Shown: positions 33,371-44,875, counted from the first letter of the stretch. The stretch: 64,000 nucleotides of DNA from Pseudocercospora fijiensis CIRAD86 (GCF_000340215.1 NW_006921535.1:1306483-1370482), one strand, 5' to 3'. Made by a program: numbers and translations. Notes: generated from the letters alone by a model not told the origin.

Positions 33371-35003
33371 ATGTCCAGCATTTTGAGCGGTTTTGAGCAT
33401 CCAGCATATGCAATAGGAGCATATGTATCTGGGGTGCTCCTTCTGATCTATCTGCTGGTCAGCAAATATGGGGTTTCTTTCTGTGCTGCTCATCGATCTT
33501 GCTGACTCTGCTAAAAGTATGAGGCATTTGCCACCAATTTCCCGAAAATCGAAGGTCTCCCAGAAGTGCCAAATGGACTACCATTTATCGGTCACTTGGC
33601 AGCATTGGGAGGGAGGCGCAAGAAGAACGATTCAACAGTATATGCTGAATGGGCCAGACAGCTTAATACCGATATCTTCCAGTGCCGGCTCGGGTATCAG
33701 AGGACGGTTGTGGTGAATTGTGAGCTCATCGCTGGTAATCTGTTGCCCCGCTGATGAGTGTACAGCCTGGGCAGCTATGAAGGATATGTGGGTCGGCCAA
33801 TCTGATAGTCTTAGTGATCGACCTAATCAGCCGGAATTCGTGGAAAAGCTGGGAGTAGACATCACTGGCACTTCTCTGACTCCTCAGATTCGGAAGTGTC
33901 GCATGGCAGGTATGCGAGCCTTGGGAATCCCGAATTGGCCAAAGTACTACCATCTAGTGGAACCGACCAGCGTAGCTCTGATTCGAGATATGTACGACAA
34001 GGGCCAAACCGGAAAGATCCCAACGGATGTGTACTATCACTTACGCCATGTGGTATTCGACCTGGCACTGTCTCTTACCTCTGGCGCGAGATTTGGTGAG
34101 GTCAACGATGCTTTTATGACGAGGTTTCTGTGGTCAATCAATGCAATCTCTGCTGTTCGTAACTCGACGAAGACTTTCAGGCACTTTGTACCGATACTGC
34201 GCTGGATACGGCAATCTACTACAGAGACGATCATGGCCGAGAAGGTGCGGGCTTAGCACACGGAGGTCTCGTACGGCTCTTTTCAAAAGAGAGTTGAGGC
34301 GGGAGAAACCGTTGACTGTATCGTCAATTCCCTCGGCGAGGACAAGCTCTCGGACGACGAGATCCATAGTACGTGTTTGTCGCTTCTTTAAGCCGCTCCA
34401 GATACAGTAGCTTCAAGCGTCTACCAAGGTGTCGCATGGCTGAGTTCGCCTGAAGGACAGAGTGCTCAAGAAGCAGTGTACGAAGCAATTCTGACTGCGT
34501 ACTCTGGTGATCGTTCGGCGGCCTGGAATGGTGCTTTCCGCGAAGAAAAGGTGCCGCTGCTCGTAAGCCTGTACAAGGAGACAATGCGCTTCTTCATCAT
34601 CGCACCCTTCGCAATTCCTAGACAAGCTTCCCAGGATATCGAACACAGAGGTATCAAGATACCAAAGGGGATGGCGGTAATCCTGAACTCGCAAGCCGTC
34701 AGCCACGATACAGATCAATTCGGGGACGATGCTTGGCATTTCAATCCGGAGAGATATCTTGACGACGATAGTCCACTGCCTCATTCCGCGTTCGGAGCAG
34801 GATCAAGGATATGCCCGGCGGTTGGCATCTCCAACAGGCTGACTTATGCCATTTTGACGCGTCTCATCCTCGCTTTCCGCTTTCGCGAGCCGGTGGATGG
34901 TATGGGCAGGACGCCGGACCTTCATCCCATCAATTTCTCAGATGTATATGAGCAAATCGTCAGTCAGAGTCTCGTCGCAACTCAAGTCTGGATGAAGAGC
35001 TAA
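33371..35003 (+). pseudogene. Cytochrome P450 relic 2, near full length with two nonsense codons (CYP504-like)
   Basis: Exons 33,371-33,457, 33,518-33,719 and 33,766-35,003 give 508 positions, a normal P450 length. The frame is interrupted only by TAG at 34,254-34,256 and TAA at 34,389-34,391. A membrane anchor (about 10-29) is followed by a P-x-V-P-x-G-L-P-F-I-G-H-L hinge, a degenerate I-helix (A-A-P-D-T-V where A-G-x-D-T is usual), the K-helix K-E-T-M-R, a F-N-P-E-R motif and the heme loop F-G-A-G-S-R-I-C-P. Sequence flavour resembles CYP504 phenylacetate hydroxylases, but this is by eye. The splice sites are normal, so loss of function looks recent. No intron of normal size removes either stop without deleting conserved sequence. 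Confidence 0.85.
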
Positions 35004-35605
35004 CCAGATCGCACGCAGGAAGCACACCCAAAGTTCTTTGACTGCCACTTCGTCGCTCGTGATCCAGAGTGGCTCGCGAGCGTGTCCAAGTAGTCAAAGC
35101 CAGCCAACCAACCATGATGAGATGAAATATAGCTATCGTCCATCGGCTATCACGTGGAAATGGCCTCTGGCAGCATATGGAGGACGGTGCATCGGCCTCA
35201 ACAAAATGGTGCTCTTTTCGGTTCACCATTACCACTTGGAAATTCTGAGTTTCGTGTATTCGTGGACCTTCCATGTATCTCTACCGTTCCGAGAGGTATC
35301 ATGCTCCAAAAGTCCGGGTTGAAGAGTTGTAGTGAGAATTCTGTAGAACAGTGGGAGGCTCGATATAAGTAATATACCTTGCGCCAAGACTCGTGATCTC
35401 TCGCGTTCGCTCGCATCACCACCATCATGCTACTGCGACAAGCGTCGCGATAAGTATCGCGCCACATCTGCGTTGCTGCATCGTAGGAGTCCTTCATCTC
35501 TTACTGCATGGTAAGGGAACGGAACTGATCTAAAAGCAGCAATCTTGCCAGAAACGCGCCAGCGATGGTAGAGTGGGAACTCCGTAGGGATACGCAGAAC
35601 TCGAA
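35004..35605. other. Intergenic or decayed DNA
   Basis: I see no gene. Short ORFs here are overlapping and featureless. Confidence 0.4.
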
Positions 35606-36215
35606 CGCCGATTTCAGCTCGCGATCGACGTGTTCAACAAGCATGACTGGCAAAACGAGATGCCTGAGGAGGGCAAGAGCTGAACACATATATCTCCACC
35701 ACATTCAAGGCTGTCTTTCGACAACATACCCAGATAACTGGGCTGGCAAGGCCTCGCAGATGCATTCCGTGATTGGCAGGAACAGGCGCTGGAAATACTA
35801 TACAATATGCACAGCGCGCAGACTCATGTTGATCTTTATGAGGAGGGTGAAGCTATGGTGTAACTTGAGATCACTACTTCTGGTGTCGGTAACATCACCT
35901 CAGGAGGATTGGGTGAAGCTTAGTGGAAACAAAGGTGCGATGGAAAATGGATGTGGATACACTACCTGGGCATCCGGGGGCTGGGTCATGATGGTGAATT
36001 CGTCTGAATGGAGATTGCAACGGACACGACAAGTGGTCGGACATTGGCAGAACTTGAGCCCCTGGCTACTACTAAGCGTATCTCTTTCGAAGGCTGCGTA
36101 TGAAGACGCACGAGAGGGGGAGTCCTTGAGCCGGGAGACGTCCCATACCACGGCTTGGTATTCCAAACCGTTTTCGACATGCTGACAGGTCACATCAAGC
36201 CCCGGCCCCCATGAA
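35606..36215 (+). pseudogene. Decayed gene remnant with six in-frame stops
   Basis: One plus-strand frame reads as protein-like sequence over about 200 codons, broken by TGA, TAA, TAA, TAG, TGA and TGA. It contains an N-terminal V-F-N-K-H-D-W segment, an amphipathic helix with F-R-D-W-Q-E-Q-A, and a K-W-M-W-I-H-Y strand followed by G-H-D-G-E-F. The helix-then-strands layout recalls SnoaL/NTF2-like proteins, but I cannot confirm this. It is in the same orientation as the P450 relics upstream. Confidence 0.5.
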
Positions 36216-36828
36216 GCACTTTGGACGCGTCACGGGTACGCAGCCCAGCTATGCGATTACATCTCAGATTGAGCTAAAGGCCGCTGATGCATCCTTGACC
36301 AAGCTCACAGCGGATTTGGCCGTCACACTGCAGCCTTGTTAGGAAATCCTGTCATGGGGTGCAGATATAAGGATTATATGGATGGACAGAGTCGAGAGTG
36401 AATGGAGATCTGGTCAATGTATATGCCAGGTAGGCAACGGTCATGTCATTGGACGTCTTACGCTGTTGATGTGAAGCAGCATCTTGATATGTTGACCGCG
36501 TAACTGCCGTGCATTCTCCTTGCCGACTCTCGGGCGACGGCTCGGTGATATCTATATTCGCTGTAGAAAGTTTGATTCAGCTGCGTTCCGGTGCCGGCAT
36601 GCCAGACCTCCTCGGCTCTCATCATTGCTGTACATCAATTCTTACATAATTTGACGCAGGTACCGCCCAATTTTTTAATTGATCGATCCGTCGTTTCATC
36701 CCGGGATATCATTGTTGTCTGCGTGCCTTCGCAACTGCCGTTCTGACAACACCCCACCCCACTTCACCTCCCCGCGATCCACTTCATACGTAGAATGCGT
36801 GTGTCGGTGGCCAATGAAAATAACGTTA
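36216..36828. other. Intergenic region
   Basis: Normal composition, with no ORF of note and no recognisable repeat. Confidence 0.4.
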
Positions 36829-37700
36829 CTACATATTTGATGCCAGCTTCTTTTCAGCCCGCCAAAGAAGCTCAATTACTGCATGATCTCCATGCTGTCT
36901 GGCCGTCTCTAGCGCCGTTTTTCCGCAAGGGTCGCGGATAGAGATATCGGTACCTGTCTGAAGTAGTAGCTCGGCAACGCGCAGTTGTCCCATCTTTGCA
37001 ACCTCGTGGAGGGCGGTCCCGAAGCCAGTAACCTTCTGTAGTTCGTACGAGAAGGGATCGCCCTTGTACATTATACCATTGATGTCAGGCTGGCAGCGCT
37101 CGAGAATAAGCCTAACGACTTGATCGGCGTCGTCAGATTGTCGTCGAGCTGCCCAGTGAAGCAGCTCTCCCTGGAAGGAAGTGCGTAGAGGGCAGTGCGC
37201 GAGAAGCTGTTTAACTATTAGGAAAGGTGCGCATCCTGCCGCAGTAGAGAGAGGAGTTATATCCATCTGACATCTTGCGTTCGGATTAGCACTATGGCTT
37301 AAAAACTAGGATACGAGAGCTTCATCAGCCCCGGTTGCTACAGCGTGCCTGTAAGCTCGGTTAACCATATAATTATCGATATAGCTAACGATTAAACCTA
37401 CGAGAGCAACGGAGGGAGACACTACTACTCTAGCTCGTTAATGTCCTAGCTATGCTATAGAAAGAGCGATAGGATTGGCTGCGATCTGTTTTCTATAGCC
37501 GGTTTAATGTTTACGAAGTTCACTAGTACCCCTGCATCTAAGAGCATTACTATAAGCGTAGGAAAGCCTGTTAGTACGGTCCGTAGAGCCGCCTCCTCTC
37601 TCGATCGAGTAGCCGGAGGACTATAGGGATAGTTTTACTAGTAGAATCGAGTGTTTCTTCCTCTCTACTATTGTTAAATAGAGGATAATCGTGTATTCGA
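36829..37700 (-). pseudogene. Ankyrin-repeat gene fragment running into the RIP block
   Basis: The intact 3' part (37,266-36,829, 145 aa) contains ankyrin units, including a G-T-A-L-H-E-V-A-K-M-G-Q-L-R-V-A-E-L-L-L repeat followed by a D-P-C-G-K-T-A-L-E-T-A-R-Q-H-G repeat. Upstream, the same frame continues across a TAG at about 37,305. Further ankyrin-like sequence (L-L-D-A-G-V-L-V-N) appears near 37,525-37,570, with more stops and a frame change. The start is lost in RIP-type sequence. It is probably the tail of a larger ankyrin protein truncated by mutation spreading from, or shared with, the adjacent repeat block. Confidence 0.7.
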
Positions 37701-37739
37701 GCCTCGTACGCGTATTCTTATCGATTTCTAGTATTCTAG

Positions 37740-39427
37740 CGCTAAGATAGGTCTAAAGTTAACTCGATCGACCGCCGGCGTACCTCTAGCGAGATTAGAC
37801 GACAAGGTAAATAACTCTACGCTAAAGAAGAAGGTAATCTATACTCTTAAGAAGGCTATTAGTCCGCCGTTAATAAGACGTATTGCTAACACGGGTTAGT
37901 AGTTAAAGAGTGGGTCTACTAGAGCCGGCAAGAAGGGTAAGAAGAATACCGTACTAATCGCTCTATCGGTAGTAGCACTAAGTAAGGAGACCGTAGCACC
38001 GCTAGTAGAGGATAATAGTAACGTTGTCTCTAACAAAACGGCTGTTTCTTCCTCCGCTTAGCCCTCTATATCCTCCTCTTTCGATATAGTACTAGAGGGT
38101 AACGCTACTACTAGTAGTATGTCCGCTCTAGCGGTAGATAACGTACCTATAACTTAACCTAGCTCTTTCAACTTAACTAATAAGCTTAAAGTCTTCTATT
38201 ACGAAGGACAGTAGACTGTGTTTAATCTAGCTAAGAAGGGTACTAATCGATCGCTTACTACGAAGCTAGTAAAGTTCCTTACTATAAGAGATAAAGAGCT
38301 ATAGGACGGACACTCGTAGGCGGCGAAGTTTGCTTAGCTTAACGGCTATAATCGACCTTATCGAGTTATTATTCGCGCTAGCGCTAACGGAGCGAAGACT
38401 GCGTTTGTTAGCGACTAGTACTAAGTAGGTAACGATATCGATAGCGACTTCGTTTATCGATAAGCTCTTAACTACGCGATTGATCTCGTTAAGGCTAGAA
38501 AGAAGCGTCCTTTTATTAACCTAGAGTTCTATATAAAGCCCGAGCAGTTAGTAGCAGCTAGCGGTAAGGGTAAGGGCAAGGAGGTTAATAAGTTAAAGAA
38601 GAACCCTAATGCGGTTTAAATAAGGAATGTTAGTCTAATTGTTGCTAAACTTAAGTCGTCTAGTAGGTACGACTTTAAGATAATTAATAAGTAGCTCTAT
38701 ACTCGGAAGGACTATCTAAATAGCTATAAGGCCGGTAAGGGTGCTTACTAGCGCGATCGGACTATAAAGGAGGTTGCTAAGGGTTACTTTCTGTTCTATA
38801 ACGCTGCTATAATCAAACTTAGCTAGGCTATTGCGAAGGGCGATTATATATAGAATAAGGACGGTTCTTAGCTAGATAGGCTTCTAGTCTCGGTAGAGAT
38901 AATATTAATAACTCGCAAGATCGAGAAGAAGTATTAGGCGAAGCTACGCCGCCGCCTTAGCAAGTCGGACTCGCTAGGCAAGAACAGTAGTATAATAAAG
39001 ATAATAGGTGAATTTATAGGTAGAATGCTACACACTTAGCATAGTAGATCTAGCCGTATTCCTAGTACGCCGTCGAAGACTCCTACTCGCGCTCTTACTA
39101 GATATCGCTTAGGTTACAAGGCGCCTATTAAAGTGCCGCGTATAGTAATCTCTAAAGCCGCTACGACTAAGTTCTTTAACTAGTATACCCTCTAGCCGGA
39201 TTTCGCGGATTAGGACTCTCTACGCTCCTATATTAGGGTTTTCGTAGGATTAGTATAGCGCCTCGATACTATTGCGAATATAGACTAATCTAACTAGCCT
39301 TACGAGCTTAAAGAAGTATATAGTATACGACTAAGATTGAAGGAAGCTATACGAGAATAGTTAAGAGAGAGGGACGATAATCTTATCGCCGCGGATAGAG
39401 CCGCTGCTAAGGAGGGCGAGATCTGAT
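37740..39427 (+). pseudogene. Unidentified RIP-mutated coding relic
   Basis: One plus-strand frame gives protein-like sequence for more than 500 codons, interrupted mainly by TAG. It has a Lys/Ser-rich N-terminal part, a segment resembling R-P-F-I-N-L-E-F-Y-I-K-P near 38,505-38,540, and a charged helical C-terminus ending near 39,427. Below it, 39,440-39,600 is AT-rich and non-coding. I cannot assign a transposase or host family. It may be the second gene of a neighbouring element. Confidence 0.5.
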
Positions 39428-39619
39428 CGAATTTAGGCTTTCTTTAGGCAACATTCTTTTTATTACTATAATATATACAAACTTGTAATAAGCGGGAGAT
39501 TCTTGCTATAATTATACTTATTTAGCCCTAATTTAGTATATTAAATTAAATACGTTAGTTGTAGAACAAATAGAGCGTTAGGCAAGACTAGCGTTCGAAC
39601 TATTTATCTAAATCTCTAC

Positions 39620-40930
39620 CTACGGCGCTTGCCGGCACTAGTAATATTACTCGAAGTCCTCGAAATCTATATCCGATTCTTCGAGTTCTTCTTTAAACTC
39701 TTTCTTACTTAATATATAATTATCTAGGTTATCTAACGACGCCGGCGGCGTGCCCTTATACTACGTATACTATACGGACTCTTTAGTATCTATATTAAGC
39801 ATGTTTTATACAGATCTAGCGGTTATTTCGAAGGCTTTAGGATCGTACGGCAAATCTCGACCCTCGACGTTATATCTAGCATGTTTAAACAACCTACGCG
39901 CCCTGCGACCTCTATACTTATATAAACACTATACTAAGTAATCCTAAAAGCCTACAAATAGCGGTAGCTAGTAGCGATACTTCTTTATAGTTTTCTTAAG
40001 CAGATTAAAGGTCTATTCGATAGGGTTTAGATCCGGTAAGTATAGCGGAAGAAACTCGAGATAGTAACCCGCTTCTAGTATAGCTTCTTTAACCCTCCTA
40101 CTATAGTAGATACTAGCATTATCTATTACAAATATTATCGACGGACTATTTCGAAGGTACGGCAACACCTCTTCGTCTAGCTAGGCGTAGAAACGCTTAG
40201 CATTAATCGATCCTTAGTATATATACGTATAGGGCAGGTATCTATAGATTGTAAAGGCGGGTAGGACTAACTATCTAACTTCTCTCTTCGTATACTAATA
40301 ATCTATACAAGTAACGCCTCGAGGCGACTATCTATACTTCCGCTAACTAGTCTTCTAATTATAGGCCGTCTCGTCGATAAAGATAAGCCTATCTACCGGC
40401 TAATTCGCGCACCTAATTACCTATAGAGCCCTTAGCAATAGGTTACGTTCCTTTGCCTTAATCTAAAGCTTCGTACGAGTCTAACCCTAACGCTTTAACA
40501 CCGACCGCAATATACCCGCTATAAGCTTAATGCCCTTACCTCTATCCTTTATAGGTCTTAATCGATAAAACTCGTCTATAAGAGTAGCGATTATCTCTAC
40601 AAAGTATATATCTAGACGCTCGTAGAGATAGTTATATAGCTATTCTTCCTTTTAGTATAGAAGCTTCTATAGATGCCCTTTAATAACGCTATAGTTCTTT
40701 ATATATAGCTCGCTAAACAGTCGCTACTTCTGCTAATAACGATATATCGATCTAACGGTTATTAGCACCTTTGTCTTATTAATTATCTGCTTAGGAGTAT
40801 AGCTATTAGCGAGGTAGGACTTAATAAGCTTCTATAGCGAATAGTTAATTAGAGCGGACTTTATACTACGCTAACAACACTTAGAAGTCGTCTATACCGC
40901 TGAAAATCGTCGATACGATTATATTAGGAT
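39620..40930 (-). mobile_element. Tc1/mariner-type (DDE_3) transposase relic, RIP-mutated
   Basis: On the minus strand the order is an N-terminal helical DNA-binding region (about 40,900-40,600), then I-D-E-T-A at about 40,385-40,370 (first catalytic Asp), S-P-R-G-V-T, V-I-D-N-A-S (second Asp) near 40,125, and L-P-D-L-N-P-I-E (final Glu) near 40,025. Thirty-four residues separate the second Asp from the Glu, the DD34E spacing of the Tc1 group. Stops are mostly TAG in Trp/Gln positions. Terminal inverted repeats were not located. Confidence 0.8.
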
Positions 40931-41146
40931 TCTACGATATAGCAAGAGCTTAGAATAGCAGTATTACTAGCAAAATAGCGGTATAGGCGCTCGCTAAGCC
41001 TCTTCGGAGGTGCAGGGCTTCCCCGCCGGCCGACTAATAGGCTTTCCTACGCTTATAGTAGTACTAGATCTTCGCGTTCGGACTTCTACTTTGTGCGCTA
41101 GTTTGTAGTAGATTAGTAACGCCGGCTATTGCGGCGTCTACGTCTC

Positions 41147-41199
41147 CCTAGCTACTAAACCGAGCCCTAGCTAGCCGCCCGAGCCCTAGTATATCCCGA
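41147..41199 (+). repeat. MULE left terminal inverted repeat (RIP-mutated copy)
   Basis: Fifty-three bases match the inverse of 44,406-44,458 with four differences. Every difference has TpA here where the other copy has CpA or TpG. Confidence 0.93.
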
Positions 41200-42099
41200 G
41201 ATTACGAGATCGGCTGTTCTATATATAATCGCGTATAGAAGCGGATAATCGCGTCGATATAGGCCCCGCTAGCCGGGCAACTACTACAATACTGCTGCTA
41301 GCTACTGCAATACTACTGCTAGCTATAAAGCTAAAGTTTGTTAGTAAATTAGTAGTATAGCAAAATTGAAGGTGTTATTAGTTGCTATCTACTTAGGTCC
41401 AATCGGATTGCGACCTACGGCCTTGTAACTACGCGAGGCTATATATGCTAGCTTATACTAGTCTCTTAGTTGCTAACTAGCATACTGCTATTACTAAGTG
41501 AACTAATAGTGCTATTACTAAGTAAACTAATAGTGCTGTTACTATAGCACCTGTTAATAAAGCGGCCTTCCTACTAGCTATATAAGCGACTACTAGTGCT
41601 ATTGCTAAGTAGCCTATCGTTATTGTTGCTTATACAATGCCGCCTACTAGCGGCTATAGTCTGCTTACTATCTCGCACGTTGTTCTTCTACCTATAATCG
41701 AGTGTTCTTACGTGCTCGGAGGTCTTTAATCTCTCGGCGGAGTGAATCTAGCTTAGAAGGAGGTTCTAGTGCTATTAGAAGTAAAGACTAGACTCGTAGA
41801 TTATAGCACTCGAAGCCGCTTAGATAGCAAGCAGCGCTATACGTACGATTAGCCTTCTAGTAAGGGCATTATTAAGTACGGTATTGGCTCTTAACGTACT
41901 TATAGTACTTAACGGTCGTTCTTAGCTAAGTAAGTAAGACGCTAGGCTCGAGTGTAAACTTAGTCGTTCTAGCTATTGCTGTCTTCTGTCGCTTAGCGAC
42001 TACTGTCTTATTTAGGTCGTCTAATTTACGTGCTATAGCAGCGCGCTTTGTTATATACAATGTAGCTCCGCTAGTAAGAGGTTTGCGGTTACTAAAGAT

Positions 42100-44200
42100 A
42101 ACCTCTAGCTCTCGTAGACGGACCGTTCTACGGAAGTCGATAAACTAGTGCTTATAGAAGTAACTTAGTAATAGAACAGCGCGATTGCCGCCTGTCTTAA
42201 TAAGCTTTATTAAGTCGTAGATACATAGATAACTATAGGTCTTACGAAGGTAGTCGTTGTAGCGGCACCGTAAACAGCTATACGAGAACGCTAAGTGCTT
42301 TACCTCGTTGCCGTCGTCGTCGGTTATAGTAAGTAGAAGGTTCTTAGCTCGTAAATATAGTACCTTTACCTCGAGCAAGCAGTAGTCGCTTGTTGTACGA
42401 GAAACACTAGCCTAGAATAGTCTAGCTAGTGCCTTATTGCACCTCTTTAGGTTCTTAGTAAGAGCAATACGACGGCGGTCGTAACCTTCTTGCTACTATT
42501 GTAATAGGCTCTTAAAGAGCGTAAAGATGTCGTAGCGGCTGCTATAGTTAAGCTACTGTTTAATACGTCTATATATAGATTCAACTCGAGAGGTTGTCTT
42601 ACAACTAAAGTAAAGAACCTCGTTAGTCTAGCAGTCGACAATATAAGCCTTATAACGCTACTAGTTGTTATAAAGGTAGGTCTTGAATATAGGATACACG
42701 TTATCTAACTTCTTTACGTTCTTATTAAACTCCTGTTCAGTTTAACTATAGATAGTATACGTAAAGAGCTGTAGAAACTTGTTAGTTTAAGGTAAGTCTA
42801 TCTAGCTACTATCGCTCTTAACTTAACTAAACTCGCCTCGTTCCTTCCGGACTCGAGTTAGTATGTCTTGTTATAGATGCTAGTTATATACAATATTAGT
42901 AGACTCTAGAAACACCTCCTTAATAGCACCTATAAGGGCCTCTTTACGATTAGTACTAATAACCGATAGTATAGCGCAATCGGCTTGTTTAAGGCTCTTC
43001 CGGACGGCCTTTAAGAGCGTAACGAAGTCTAGTTTGTCTAGCTTCGGACGGATAAGACTAACGCCTAATTTAATCGTATCGTTTAAAGGACTAGCACTAA
43101 CAATGTCTATTAGCTCGAGGTTATAGATATTAGTAGAGTATGTCGTATCTAATATAAGCGTATATAGCGTCTTCTTAAAGGCTTCTATTAAGCAAGGATA
43201 GAGGGCAACTATATACCGAATAGCTCTATTTTCCGGGTTGTTAATAATATCGTAGAATATAGCGTGTTTATCTAGCAACTTAATTATATGTTTAGCCTAG
43301 TTTAGTTGTCGACGTGCCTTAATATTGCGAGACTAGGCAATATTATTAATGTCCTTCGGCTTTAGTAGCACACTACGCCCTCGAAAGTATGCTATAATCT
43401 TCGAGGTTAGTATTCGCGCTTGCTAAAGCCGCTCTAGTTGCTTAAGGAACTAGACCGATCTTAATTGCCTTCTATATATAGCAAGGGCGACAATATCGTC
43501 TTTCTCGTAGTTATAGAAATAGTAGTCTTCTTCTATAGAATAGCGAATAACCTACTAGCCTTTAGGTTGCGCTAGATCGATAGCAGTAGCGTAGAAATAG
43601 AACCTATACCCTATCTTCTTCGAGGTCGACTTTCGCTATATCGCTGCCTCGTCCTATTTCTACGTACGCTTATCTAGTACGCCGAAGCAACTATATACGA
43701 AGCGGTAGCGGTATTTGATACCGTTCTTGTTCTTCTACGGCTTATACTACTTAAACTCGTACCTAGTCGCTTTTCCGAAAGCGTAGATATAGGACTTAAG
43801 GGCTCGATAGGACGGAAACTACGACTCTCGCGGTATTAGACTACGAGAACGCTCCTTTAGTAAGAATAGGTGCTTCTAAGGGCGTAGCGACACCGATCGA
43901 TAGTCTAGAAGCGATATACGCTCGCGAGGTAGCGATAGTAAGCGATAGCGATAGCGACCTCGAATACGAGTCTCTAAGACTAATTAAACCTCCTCCTACG
44001 ACTTAATATCTACTACCGTCGATTGCGCGTCTTCCGCGCTTTCTACTACTATCTCTATCGACTAAGCGCTTTCTACTACCGCGTCTACCGCGTCTTCTAC
44101 TACCGCGTCTTCTACTACCGCGTCTTCTACTATTGTGTTATCGCCGCCGGCGATAAGATTATCGAGAAACTCGTCGTATAATAGAGATTTAGCTATTTTC
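42100..44200 (-). pseudogene. MULE transposase, inactivated
   Basis: Four separate open stretches survive, among them 43,278-42,880 (MULE core) and 42,378-42,145 (C-terminal part, with a Tyr-Lys-His segment near its end). An N-terminal acidic repeat region around 44,150-43,980 repeats a short V-V-E-D-A-V-type unit from GTCTTCTACTACCGC-like DNA. The catalytic core is the only part assignable with confidence. RIP-type stops between the pieces preclude activity. Confidence 0.75.
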
Positions 44201-44405
44201 GATAGTTACTAGGCAATCTACTATAAAAGGAGGAAGATATGCGAATTTTAGGTCTACGGTAGAATTCTTTCCTAGGTAACACGCTACGCGCCCGTTAATA
44301 CGCGCTGCGCGCCCGTTAACAATACTAACTAAGAATAGAAATAGCCTGTATTAGGTGGAAAGAGTACGTAATTCTATACAAGGCGATTCTACAATGGTGC
44401 TAGCA

Positions 44406-44458
44406 TCGGGATATGCTGGGGCTCGGGCGGCTAGCTGGGGCTCGGTTTAGTAGCCAGG
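44406..44458 (-). repeat. MULE right terminal inverted repeat (unmutated copy)
   Basis: This is the inverse of the left TIR and keeps the ancestral CA/TG dinucleotides. It lies outside the RIP-affected stretch, which ends near 44,340. Confidence 0.93.
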
Positions 44459-44467
44459 CTACGTCTC

Positions 44468-44612
44468 CAGCAAGGCAGAGTGCTTCAGCTTTTGCCATCT
44501 CAGGGTTGTCAGGTTGGATTTGCCGCGCATGAAGTCTTTCGGCGTCACTGATGACTGGAGCGGGGCCAATAGGCTCAAATGTAGGCAAGCCGTCGTCCAT
44601 CTCGAGAGCCAT
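44468..44612 (-). pseudogene. Host ORF 5' fragment interrupted by the MULE
   Basis: The ORF begins at 44,612 (M-A-L-E-M-D-D) and encodes about 48 residues before reaching the MULE. It is rich in Ala, Pro and acidic residues. Beyond the element, reading on from the 9-bp duplication at 41,138, the same frame stays open for about 25 more codons with plausible protein sequence, then meets RIP-type stops (TAG near 41,065). The MULE therefore probably split a real gene. I do not recognise the family. Confidence 0.55.
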
Positions 44613-44875
44613 AATCAGCCATTGTTGTTCAAGGGGAGGACATGAAAAGGTGAAGCTAGTTCGAGAGAGCTGTTTCCGAAAAAGAGGCTAGTTGGTTGAA
44701 AAATGGGGCAAACCCTTGACAAAGATGCGCGCCGTAAAGTTTGCTGTGTACCTGCGGCAGTTTCCTGACGCGGAAATGCCTCCACACACTTCACACGGTC
44801 CACAAAGTCCGAAGAACACATACATTAGGGCCCTGGACCCTACCTTATCTTGTGGAATCTTTGTAAGCTCTGCAT

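Larger units (their letters stand above)
37300..44340. other. RIP-mutated block 2
   Basis: CA and TG are strongly depleted and TA enriched from about 37,300-37,700 to about 44,340, with CG retained. Long ORFs disappear, and coding relics carry TAG in place of Trp and Gln codons. The left edge is gradual over roughly 400 bases; the right edge falls about 120 bases inside the MULE end. Confidence 0.9.
41147..44458 (-). mobile_element. Mutator-like element (MULE), complete with TIRs and 9-bp target duplication
   Basis: The element is 3,312 bp. It is bounded by 53-bp terminal inverted repeats and flanked by the direct duplication CTACGTCTC (41,138-41,146 and 44,459-44,467); a 9-bp duplication is typical of MULEs. 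The transposase relic is on the minus strand (about 44,200-42,100). Its best-preserved part (43,278-42,880) shows the MULE core: L-I-L-D-T-T-Y-S-T-N (first catalytic Asp) followed by a S-V-I-S-T-N-R-K-E-A-L segment. Stops elsewhere are RIP-type. A host ORF is interrupted at the insertion point. Confidence 0.88.

Noticed and set aside
34369..34401. A 33-base GTACGT...CCAG intron that would remove the second stop in P450 relic 2
   Set aside because: Too short, and it would delete the conserved I-helix region; the first stop would remain in any case.
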